DNA of 64,000 nt, taken from NCBI RefSeq assembly GCF_020832325.1, contig NZ_JAFIEU010000006.1:1-64000 (forward strand), given 5' to 3'. Numbering within the stretch: the stretch's first letter is position 1; each line of letters opens with the position of its first letter. Under the pieces are notes generated by a model. It made no database searches, had not been told where the DNA came from, and was given only the letters and a program-made list of their open reading frames with translations. A program made the translations under genes and the position numbers. Origin of the DNA: Lunatimonas sp. Lineage in GTDB: Bacteria > Bacteroidota > Bacteroidia > Cytophagales > Cyclobacteriaceae. Below are positions 56,939 to 64,000 of this stretch, one piece after another.

Positions 56939-57988
56939 TCATCGGAATGGATTCTGTAGGGCCACCTGACAAACGATCTGCTGACATTCGGTCAGGCCAA
57001 GACTGGAATCAAACAGGGATGCCATCGCCATGGTATCATAGGCCCGATCTGCCTGGTACACTACCCCCGGCTGGTACTCCGCCAAGCCAGCTTCCGCGCG
57101 TTGTTTATCCAAGGTCACCGTGCTGTTGTTCCATTGGGCATAAACGGCCTCCCCCTTGGCATAGGGCAATACATACTTCAAGGACTTTTGGAGGCTACCA
57201 CCAGAATCCCCGGTATAAAAAAACCATTCCGCCCCCCTGCCCGACTGCTTGGCCTCCATGTAAACCAAGAGCTGGCAAAGGGGCTTCAACGCGCTGACGT
57301 GGTAGCTCAACGCATCCCGCTGCCTGATATCCGAACTGGTGCCATCCGGAAAGAGGCACTGATCCACATAGTTCCGAAAGCGGCTCTCGGCCCAATCGAT
57401 ATAGTCGCCTCGACCCAATACCATCCCCGTAACTCCCAGCAAGTGGATGCGCTTGGTTTCCCAGTTGTTCATGGGTGTTTTGGGAAAATTCATAACCCGC
57501 TGTGCCAAATGAGATAGAAAATCCCGGTACCGATTGTCTTCCTCTTCATTCAAATGGGGCGACAACAATGGATATACATACACTAGTGGCACCAATTTGT
57601 TTTCATTGATCGGATTCCCATCGGGCCAATAGGTGGATACCCATGCCAACGCCAATTTCCTCATGGGCAGAGCAACCTCCTGGGTGTCCTGTAGCTTATG
57701 GTACCAATAAAACAAAGCCAGGCGATCCATATCCCGCAAATGTTCTTCTGTTTGCATCCGGCGGGGATCGTTATTTAGCAAGCCCTCATAGAAAATCCGT
57801 TCGACAGGACGGGGAGGGATAGATTTTTCCCGCTGAAAATCCTGCCGCAGCGCATCCGTTGTCTCAGCATGAATGACCTTGGGATCAAACGACTGCGAAT
57901 TGGTATAGAGCAAGGTAGTCCACGTGTCAAGATTGGCAGCAGGTGGTGCCTGGCTCCAACACAATCCAAAAAGAAGCAGTGCCCACAT
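56939..57988 (-). CDS. PF05426 alginate-lyase-fold protein, second locus
   Basis: The 349-residue protein has a very short signal-like N-terminus (MWALLLFGLCWSQA). The toroid shows MNNWETKRIHLLG (~172-184) and SSDIRQRDALSYHVSALKPL (~219-238). The RQRDALSYH element keeps the Arg-x6-Tyr spacing of PL5 alginate lyases and closely resembles that motif, while the NNH of PL5 reads NNW, as in the paralogue at 8979-10058. The final ~20 residues include several Cys/Gln. Its start lies 3 bp past the stop of the deacetylase gene, so they are co-translated. Likely a lyase for a uronate polymer; inactive variants of this fold exist, so activity is not certain. Confidence 0.7.
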   Translation of the reverse strand: MWALLLFGLCWSQAPPAANLDTWTTLLYTNSQSFDPKVIHAETTDALRQDFQREKSIPPRPVERIFYEGLLNNDPRRMQTEEHLRDMDRLALFYWYHKLQDTQEVALPMRKLALAWVSTYWPDGNPINENKLVPLVYVYPLLSPHLNEEEDNRYRDFLSHLAQRVMNFPKTPMNNWETKRIHLLGVTGMVLGRGDYIDWAESRFRNYVDQCLFPDGTSSDIRQRDALSYHVSALKPLCQLLVYMEAKQSGRGAEWFFYTGDSGGSLQKSLKYVLPYAKGEAVYAQWNNSTVTLDKQRAEAGLAEYQPGVVYQADRAYDTMAMASLFDSSLGLTECQQIVCQVALQNPFR

Positions 57989-57991
57989 GGC

Positions 57992-59233
57992 TTAGAAAAC
58001 GGGAATTAACGTGATCTGCTTCAGATCTAGCAGTGCTCCCACGGAACCAAAATCCTCTTCGGGGCGAAAAACCACTTTGTTATAGCCCCCTTCCAAGTTT
58101 AGCTTCCCGATAGACAGTGTCTTGAAGGTTTCCCAAGAACCGGAACGCTCTACCCGGCCCCGGATGGCGTCTACCTCTGATTCAAGCACAAATCCTTTTC
58201 CTGCTTCCTCGTCGGATACCGACCATTCCAGAATGGCCTGATACGTTCCACTACGGGGAGCATCCAGTTCCCACACAACCTGATCCTTCCCCGTAAACCA
58301 GCCAAAGGCCCGCCAATCGGGCATGTATTCAATACGAGGTCCCACTCCGCTACCGTTTTCTGCGGTCAAGTGAAGCTTTCCGTCAGGAGCGGCACGTACC
58401 AGCTGTGGCAGGTTGGTGGTGTCAGCCATGGCCTTTCGCGTCGCTTGTACATAGGCCGCCACCTCTCCGATGGGCGCAATCCAAATACCGCTTTCGGGGT
58501 TTTGGGCAAACTTGGCCAATTCCCGAAGGGTTTCCAAGTAGGTGGTTTGACGTCCGGACTCATTGGTCTCATGCCCGGCTAATACCAGCCACTGCCCGTT
58601 GGCCGCCGCTTGGTCGATGTAGGCCTTCACCTGATCAAAGGATTTATTGTCCATCTCTATTCCGGTGATCTGGGCCAAATCCGCATAGAGGGGATCTACA
58701 GGTGCCTCGGCTAACCACCCACGACCCGCCACGAAAAGATCCGCAATCAGGGGTACGAGACTCTGTGCATACTGCCCCCTACCCACGTACATCTGTCCGC
58801 AGGGATAGGCATACACTGTAGGTGTTACTCCCAAAAGGTTTTCTATTTCAAAATTCGCCTGCAATAGCTCCGCCCGCATCTTGTCCAGGGTGTAGTTTTC
58901 CAAGGCTTTGTTTCGCGACCAGACAAAGTTGCCACTGCACGGGTGTACAATGGAATGATTGGCCATTTCGTGGCCAGTGACCACCGCCTTTTGCCATCCT
59001 TCGAGATTATTTTTCACGCTTTGGGGAACCACAAAAAAAGTGGCCCGAATGCCATATTCGTCTAGAAGTGGTATGCCGTGGGTAGGATTGCTGGCTCGGG
59101 CGTCATCAAAACTTAGGCTAAGTGCCATTTTCTTGCCTTCCGGCCACGGAAATTTAACTTCTTGACCCAATGCAGAGAAATTTACGTATACAAAAAGAAA
59201 AAAGCAGCTGAACAGGATGTTGGAGGATTTCAT
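57992..59233 (-). CDS. Secreted NodB-type polysaccharide deacetylase with C-terminal beta-sandwich
   Basis: The 413-residue protein has a Sec signal (~1-23). The NodB domain (~30-260) shows motif 1 SFDDARA (catalytic and metal Asp pair), motif 2 NHSIVHPC (two metal His), motif 3 AYPCGQ, and a late LVLAGHET. A region of ~140 residues (~290-413, GTYQAILEW and LNLEGGYNKVVFRP) looks like a carbohydrate-binding type beta-sandwich. CE4 enzymes remove N- or O-acetyl groups from polysaccharides. It leads the minus-strand group with the PF05426 and heparinase genes, so deacetylation probably prepares an acetylated uronate polymer for the lyases. Confidence 0.88.
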   Translation of the reverse strand: MKSSNILFSCFFLFVYVNFSALGQEVKFPWPEGKKMALSLSFDDARASNPTHGIPLLDEYGIRATFFVVPQSVKNNLEGWQKAVVTGHEMANHSIVHPCSGNFVWSRNKALENYTLDKMRAELLQANFEIENLLGVTPTVYAYPCGQMYVGRGQYAQSLVPLIADLFVAGRGWLAEAPVDPLYADLAQITGIEMDNKSFDQVKAYIDQAAANGQWLVLAGHETNESGRQTTYLETLRELAKFAQNPESGIWIAPIGEVAAYVQATRKAMADTTNLPQLVRAAPDGKLHLTAENGSGVGPRIEYMPDWRAFGWFTGKDQVVWELDAPRSGTYQAILEWSVSDEEAGKGFVLESEVDAIRGRVERSGSWETFKTLSIGKLNLEGGYNKVVFRPEEDFGSVGALLDLKQITLIPVF

Positions 59234-59357
59234 AATCAGTCATTCATGGGTTATGTCCTTAGACGTGATGTAAAATAGCGTAAAATCCACAAATTTTCAG
59301 CACTGTTTTTGAAAAGATAATCGTTAACTTAAACCAAAATCCCTAAAATACCTTTTT

Positions 59358-61667
59358 ATGGAAGCTACAAAGGCAACAGCAACAGCGAAAAACCTAGTTT
59401 TTTATCCCTTTTTGTACGTGATCTGGTCTGACGCCGTCTTGCGGGATCAGGAATGGCAGACCCTTCAATCCATCATACGTGACTTCACTTGGATGGAAAA
59501 AGAAGACAAAGCTACACTTTTGACAAAAGTGACGCAGGGCAATGCCCCTGATCGACAGGAAATAGCCCATTGGTTTGCCACTGTTAAGGCTGTCGTACTG
59601 GGAGGGGCTGAGTACAATAACCTCGCAGACATCAGCTTGGCGCTTGCCAAAAAAGAGTTACCTGCCGACTGGGTAAAAGAAAACGGAAGGCAATTGGCAA
59701 AGGACCTACAAAAACTAGAGGAAAATCTCGGCATTGTCGGGCGCAGCGCCATCTACCGGTTTAAGGAAGATCACCCCACACAGACCACAGCACATGGAAC
59801 AGAAATGGCCTTTTCCGTCGAGGAATTGGCCCGTTTCTTAGACGGCGATCAGGCAGGTATTATCCGAAAGGTCAAATCATTGATTCAAAAGCCAGCCTTT
59901 GACTATGTAGATCCCGGGGACCTGGCCGTCTACCGCGAGCAGGTACTGATCTGGTGCAAAATCGTGGCAGATGCCGGATTCGGAAAAATCGGATACCCTA
60001 GGGCTCAGGGAGGAGAAGGCGATATGGAGGCGTACTTTTCGGTCATGGAAACCTTGAGCTATCGAGACCTGAGTATGGTGATCAAGTTTGGGGTGCAGTT
60101 TGGACTTTGGGGAATGAGTATTCTGTCTCTGGGCACCGAAAAACATCATGCCAAATACCTTCCCAAAATCGGTACGCTGGAACTTCCCGGTTGCTTTGCC
60201 ATGACCGAAACCAATCACGGATCCAATGTGCGGGGTATCGAAACCACGGCAACCTACCACCACCGCGATAAAACCTTTACCATCCATACGCCACATCGGC
60301 TGGCTCGCAAAGAATATATCGGAAACGCCGCCCTGCACGGTCGAATGGCCACCGTTTTTGCCAAGCTGATCATTGACGGCACTGACTACGGGGTTAGCGC
60401 GTTTATCGTTCCTCTAAGAGATGAAAACGGCTCCACACTTCCCGGAATCCACATTGAGGACTGCGGTAGAAAAATGGGCCTAAATGGCGTCGACAACGGA
60501 TTGATATCCTTTGACCAGGTGATCGTTCCGTTGGAGAATATGCTGGACCGATTCGCCAAAGTAAATGAGCAGGGTGAATTTGAAACCCCAATAGCCAGCG
60601 ACAATAAGCGCTTCTTTACCATGCTGGGCACCTTGGTCGGCGGCCGGATCGGCATCCCCCGATCGGCTATTGCGGCCTCCAAAAGCGGCCTGGCCATTGC
60701 AATCCGCTACGGAGACCAACGGCGTCAGTTTGGCCCAGAGGGGGGGGAGGAAGTACCTATTCTTAATTACCGCATGCACCAGCGTCGTCTGATGCCCCTT
60801 TTGGCCAAAACCTACGCCGGACACTTTGCCATGCAGTACATGACCAAACGGTTTATGAAGCGAAAGGAATCGGAAATGCAGGAATTGGAAGCACTCGCTG
60901 CGGGGCTAAAATCCTACATTACCTGGAACACCACCGCCACCCTCCAAGAGTGCCGCGAGGCCTGCGGGGGAAAGGGGTACCTGTCGGAAAACCGAATCGA
61001 TGCGCTGAAGAACGACACAGAAATCTATACGACCTTCGAGGGAGACAATACCGTACTCATGCAACTGGTAGCAAAAAGCCGATTAAGTGCCTACCGGGAT
61101 CAGTTTGAAAACATGAATTTCTTTACAATCGTCACGTACGTGGCGTCCAAGACCAAAACCTCCCTGACGGAAAAAAACCCTCTCATCGTCCGCAATACAG
61201 ACGAATCGCACCTGACCGACCCGGACTTTCAGTTAAACGCATTCGATTACCGGGCCAGTGACCTGGTGGATTCTGCCGCCCGTCGGATGCGCCGACTGAT
61301 TGGTGATGGGATGGATCCGTTTGATGCATTCAACGTGTGTCAGCACCATTTTGTCAATGTAGGGAAAGCCTTTATCGAAAAAGTGGTGCTGGAGCAGTTT
61401 ATTCATGCGGTCAAGACCAGCAAAGGCCAGTCTTACGAAAAGGTCTTGAAAAAGCTTTGTGATCTCTACGCGCTACATACCATTGAGGAAAACAAAGGCT
61501 GGTACCTGGAACAAGGCTATCTGGAAGGAGTCAAAACCAAAGCGATCCGAAAACTGATCAATCAGCTGTGCTGGGAAATCCGCAAAGACGCCGTACCGCT
61601 GGTGAATGCTTTTGACATTCCAGAGGCTTGTCTGTCAGCGCCAATTCTAACGAAGCAGTCTTCCTAG
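59358..61667 (+). CDS. Acyl-CoA oxidase/dehydrogenase family protein
   Basis: The 769-residue cytoplasmic flavoprotein is longer than bacterial acyl-CoA dehydrogenases (~380) and closer to acyl-CoA oxidases. The FAD/substrate region has CFAMTETNHGSNVRGIETTA (split: CFAMTETNHGSN ~277-288), KMGLNGVDNG, and YGDQRRQFG with ACGGKGYLSENR and TTFEGDNTVLMQL near ~540-575, where the catalytic Glu of TTFEGDN lies. The N-terminal ~190 residues are a helical extension, and the last ~150 form a second helical domain. It catalyses alpha-beta desaturation of acyl-CoA in beta-oxidation. The SLC13 gene follows after 3 bp. Confidence 0.9.
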   Translation: MEATKATATAKNLVFYPFLYVIWSDAVLRDQEWQTLQSIIRDFTWMEKEDKATLLTKVTQGNAPDRQEIAHWFATVKAVVLGGAEYNNLADISLALAKKELPADWVKENGRQLAKDLQKLEENLGIVGRSAIYRFKEDHPTQTTAHGTEMAFSVEELARFLDGDQAGIIRKVKSLIQKPAFDYVDPGDLAVYREQVLIWCKIVADAGFGKIGYPRAQGGEGDMEAYFSVMETLSYRDLSMVIKFGVQFGLWGMSILSLGTEKHHAKYLPKIGTLELPGCFAMTETNHGSNVRGIETTATYHHRDKTFTIHTPHRLARKEYIGNAALHGRMATVFAKLIIDGTDYGVSAFIVPLRDENGSTLPGIHIEDCGRKMGLNGVDNGLISFDQVIVPLENMLDRFAKVNEQGEFETPIASDNKRFFTMLGTLVGGRIGIPRSAIAASKSGLAIAIRYGDQRRQFGPEGGEEVPILNYRMHQRRLMPLLAKTYAGHFAMQYMTKRFMKRKESEMQELEALAAGLKSYITWNTTATLQECREACGGKGYLSENRIDALKNDTEIYTTFEGDNTVLMQLVAKSRLSAYRDQFENMNFFTIVTYVASKTKTSLTEKNPLIVRNTDESHLTDPDFQLNAFDYRASDLVDSAARRMRRLIGDGMDPFDAFNVCQHHFVNVGKAFIEKVVLEQFIHAVKTSKGQSYEKVLKKLCDLYALHTIEENKGWYLEQGYLEGVKTKAIRKLINQLCWEIRKDAVPLVNAFDIPEACLSAPILTKQSS

Positions 61668-61670
61668 CCC

Positions 61671-63449
61671 ATGGAGCAACTGTTGGTTTTTGGCACCTTG
61701 GCCGTAGCCTTGGTGCTTTTTATTTGGGGAAAGCCCCGGTACGATTTGGTCGCCATTCTTGCGCTAGTATTTTTGGCGCTTTGCGGCGTGGTACCCAAAG
61801 AGGAAGCCTTTCTTGGGTTTGGCCACACGGCTGTGATCACGGTAGCCGCCGTACTGGTGGTCAGTAAGGCGGTGGAGAACTCCGGATTGGTCAACATCAT
61901 CGTGCAATTGATGGACAAGGTAGGATCTTCTGTTGCCCTACAAGTGGGCGTTCTGTGTACCATCGTAGCAGTGGCATCCGGTTTCATGAACAATATCGGT
62001 GCATTGGCCATATTGATGCCCGTAGCTATCCAATTGGCCAGAAAAAACAACTACTCGCCATCGGTGATCCTCATGCCCATCGCTTTTGCCTCCTTGCTGG
62101 GCGGGATGAACACCCTCATAGGGACACCTCCCAACATCATCATATCCTCCTACCGAGCCAGCACATTGGATGGCCCTTTCAGGATGTTTGACTTCAGTCC
62201 GGTAGGAGTGGCAGTTACGGTTGCGGGATTGGTGTTTATTTCTTTGATCGGGTGGCGGATATTGCCCAAAAGACAGGCTGCAAGAAAAGAAGGCTATTCC
62301 TTTGAGATCGATAATTACATTACGGAAGTGCTCATTTCGGAAGGCTCCTCGCTGATCGGAGAGAAAGTCAGGGATATAGACCTTCAAGAGGACCGGGAGA
62401 TCAAAGTCCTTGGTTTGGTCAGGCACCGGCAGCGTATCCATGCCCCCAATCCTTGGCTAACACTTCGAGAAGGAGACATTCTGATCCTGGAGTGCGATAC
62501 GGACGTATTGACTAAATTCTTGGAAGAGACAAAAGCGGAGTTGGTAGGCGATGAAAACCTGTACTTAAAAGCCGAGGGAAGCAGCGAGATTCAGGTTACG
62601 GAGGGCATTGTCACCGAGCATTCACCGCTCATCGGAGAGACAGCCGCCAGTATCCATATGCGCTCCCGGTATGGAGTAAATCTGCTCGCTCTAGCTCGTA
62701 GCAACCGCACCCTGCGTCAGCGCATCGACCACGTAACCTTTCAATCCGGAGACGTTTTACTCCTTCAGGGCTTGGCTTCCGAGATGTCAGCCATCTTTCA
62801 AAGCATGGGTTGCTACCCCTTGGCTAAACGTGGACTCGAAATTGGAAAACCCAAAAGGACTATCTTTGCTTTGGTGGTGTTTGTTCTCACCATTGCTTCC
62901 ATCGTCACCGAGCTGATTCCGGTAGAGATCGCCTTTATCCTCGCAGCATTTCTGCTTGTATCCAGTAAGATTTTACCCGTGAAAGACCTCTACCAAGCCA
63001 TCGATTGGCCCATCATCGTTTTGCTGGGGGCGATGATTCCGGTAGGGATCGCCTTCGAGACGAGTGGCGCTGCCGAAACCATCACCAGTCAAATCATGCG
63101 GCTGGGGACGGACTTTCCGGTGTGGGGATTACTAGCCATCCTGTTGTTTGTGACCATGTTGCTCTCAGCTGTGATCAACAATGCAGCCACTGTACTACTG
63201 ATGGCCCCCATTGCCGTCAAAATTGCCACATCGATGGATGCGTCTGCCGATCCTTTTCTTATGGCTGTGGCCATAGGTGGATCGGCTGCATTTCTTACCC
63301 CCATCGGGCATCAATCCAATACCTTGGTGATGAGTCCCGGGGGTTATCGGTTTGGGGACTACTGGAAACTGGGCTTGCCACTGACGGTATTGATCACTGC
63401 GGTGGCGATCCCGCTAATTCTGCTCATTTGGCCACCTTTCGGACCCTAG
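61671..63449 (+). CDS. SLC13-family permease with two TrkA-C domains
   Basis: The 592-residue inner-membrane protein has hydrophobic segments at ~1-200 and ~385-590, separated by two soluble TrkA-C (RCK_C) domains (~205-295 and ~305-375). Signature NNIGALAILMP (~104) and NNAATVLLMAP (~503) are the paired Asn-containing transport motifs of the CitMHS/DASS group. Proteins of this layout transport sulfate, dicarboxylates or other anions. Its stop is one base from the stop of the convergent sulfatase gene, so a link to sulfate from desulfation is tempting but unproven. It is co-oriented with the acyl-CoA oxidase gene with a 3-bp gap. Confidence 0.9.
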   Translation: MEQLLVFGTLAVALVLFIWGKPRYDLVAILALVFLALCGVVPKEEAFLGFGHTAVITVAAVLVVSKAVENSGLVNIIVQLMDKVGSSVALQVGVLCTIVAVASGFMNNIGALAILMPVAIQLARKNNYSPSVILMPIAFASLLGGMNTLIGTPPNIIISSYRASTLDGPFRMFDFSPVGVAVTVAGLVFISLIGWRILPKRQAARKEGYSFEIDNYITEVLISEGSSLIGEKVRDIDLQEDREIKVLGLVRHRQRIHAPNPWLTLREGDILILECDTDVLTKFLEETKAELVGDENLYLKAEGSSEIQVTEGIVTEHSPLIGETAASIHMRSRYGVNLLALARSNRTLRQRIDHVTFQSGDVLLLQGLASEMSAIFQSMGCYPLAKRGLEIGKPKRTIFALVVFVLTIASIVTELIPVEIAFILAAFLLVSSKILPVKDLYQAIDWPIIVLLGAMIPVGIAFETSGAAETITSQIMRLGTDFPVWGLLAILLFVTMLLSAVINNAATVLLMAPIAVKIATSMDASADPFLMAVAIGGSAAFLTPIGHQSNTLVMSPGGYRFGDYWKLGLPLTVLITAVAIPLILLIWPPFGP

Positions 63450-63450
63450 T

Positions 63451-64000
63451 TCAGTCCACCGTCACGGGCTGACTGCCCCACCAATCTGGGTTGGGCTGCC
63501 AAGTAGGATCCAGAAAATCCATCCGTTGTTTTTCCAGGTTAGGCAATAGCCTGGTTCGCATGTCCGTTATCCTGGCGTCGTATTTCTCCTTGTCAAACAT
63601 GGGGTCCGGCTGGGGTAGATTCGCATAGGTTTGCTCCAGAAAATGGTTGAGTTCGGTCCCCAGCGTCGCACGCACTTCAGGATGCTGCTGGATTTTATTT
63701 TCGGTTTCCAGGGGATCATCCAGCACGTGGTAGAGCTCCTGATGGTTGTCCTCCCAGTGGTGAATCAGTTTCCAGGGTCCTTTACGGATAACACTGGAAG
63801 GCACTCCTCCTTGATTGCCATAGTGCGGGTAGTGCCAGATAAGCGAACGTTCCGGCAACTCGTAGCCCTGTAATAGCGGCTTCAAGCTGACCCCGTCCAA
63901 GTGCTGCGTAGGCAAGAGCGGTTGGTTTGCCAGGTCCAACAAGGTAGGAAAGAAATCCGCTCCGGTTACGGGATAAGTGATCGTCGCTGTTGGCTGTGCG
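63451..64000 (-). CDS. Sulfatase (S1 type), C-terminal part, 5' end outside window
   Basis: The frame is open to the right edge; upstream of the first in-frame Leu the translation continues TYPVTGADFFPTLLDLANQ, the usual sulfatase stretch, so the M reading at 63942 is an internal TTG, not the start. The visible ~182 residues contain WHYPHYGNQGGVPSSVIRKG, IRKGPWKLIHHW and ELYHVLDDPLE, typical of the C-terminal part of formylglycine-dependent arylsulfatases. The catalytic Cys/Ser motif lies beyond the window. It probably desulfates an oligosaccharide in the periplasm and may extend the second lyase cluster. Convergent with the SLC13 gene. Confidence 0.9.
   Translation of the reverse strand, partial: AQPTATITYPVTGADFFPTLLDLANQPLLPTQHLDGVSLKPLLQGYELPERSLIWHYPHYGNQGGVPSSVIRKGPWKLIHHWEDNHQELYHVLDDPLETENKIQQHPEVRATLGTELNHFLEQTYANLPQPDPMFDKEKYDARITDMRTRLLPNLEKQRMDFLDPTWQPNPDWWGSQPVTVD

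Noticed and set aside
63451-63942. A small complete gene starting at 63942
   Set aside because: The apparent start is a TTG inside a longer frame that continues to the window edge with typical sulfatase sequence; it is a partial gene.

Overview
The window is chromosomal DNA from a member of the Bacteroidota, most likely a marine or saline Cytophagales such as Cyclobacteriaceae (the rank below phylum is inference). Three SusC/SusD pairs, an ECF sigma/FecR/STN-SusC module, surface lipoproteins with acidic residues after the lipobox Cys, weak Shine-Dalgarno sites and TAnnTTTG-type -7 boxes point that way. No rRNA, tRNA, CRISPR array, transposase or phage gene was seen.

Left edge (1-480): about 2.6 copies of a 185-bp non-coding tandem repeat that continues off the window.

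Polysaccharide utilisation locus (500-35674, all minus strand). Its distal part holds five lyase-type enzymes: a surface BNR-4 propeller protein of the PL24/PL25 type, two tandem divergent PL8 proteins (one with a C-terminal Lcl_C/DUF1566 domain), a heparinase II/III protein and a PF05426 alginate-lyase-fold protein. Upstream are two SusC/SusD pairs and a lone ECF sigma gene. Further upstream a second block reads ECF sigma, FecR, STN-type SusC, SusD-like lipoprotein, RraA-family aldolase, enolase-superfamily enzyme, RraA-family aldolase, enolase-superfamily enzyme. A third enolase paralogue precedes it as a separate unit. All five small-molecule enzymes carry Sec or Tat export signals. No glycoside hydrolase was recognised, so the locus looks dedicated to beta-elimination of a uronate polymer followed by unusual extracytoplasmic acid-sugar chemistry. 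This is the best candidate for an undescribed system.

Mixed plus-strand region (35921-54609): a ZIP metal transporter, a CE7-like acetyl esterase, a ceramidase-like secreted protein, a BASS transporter, a beta-propeller lactonase, mnmA and truC for RNA modification, an M28 peptidase, two CocE/NonD hydrolases, a ferritin, rsmE and a penicillin-acylase-type Ntn hydrolase. A minus-strand six-bladed propeller lipoprotein is cut off at its 3' end inside the ferritin terminator.

Second lyase cluster (54834-59233, minus): heparinase II/III protein, PF05426 protein and NodB-type polysaccharide deacetylase. This repeats the heparinase II/III plus PF05426 pairing of the main locus. The right end has an acyl-CoA oxidase-like gene, an SLC13 permease with two TrkA-C domains, and the C-terminal part of a sulfatase that runs off the window.
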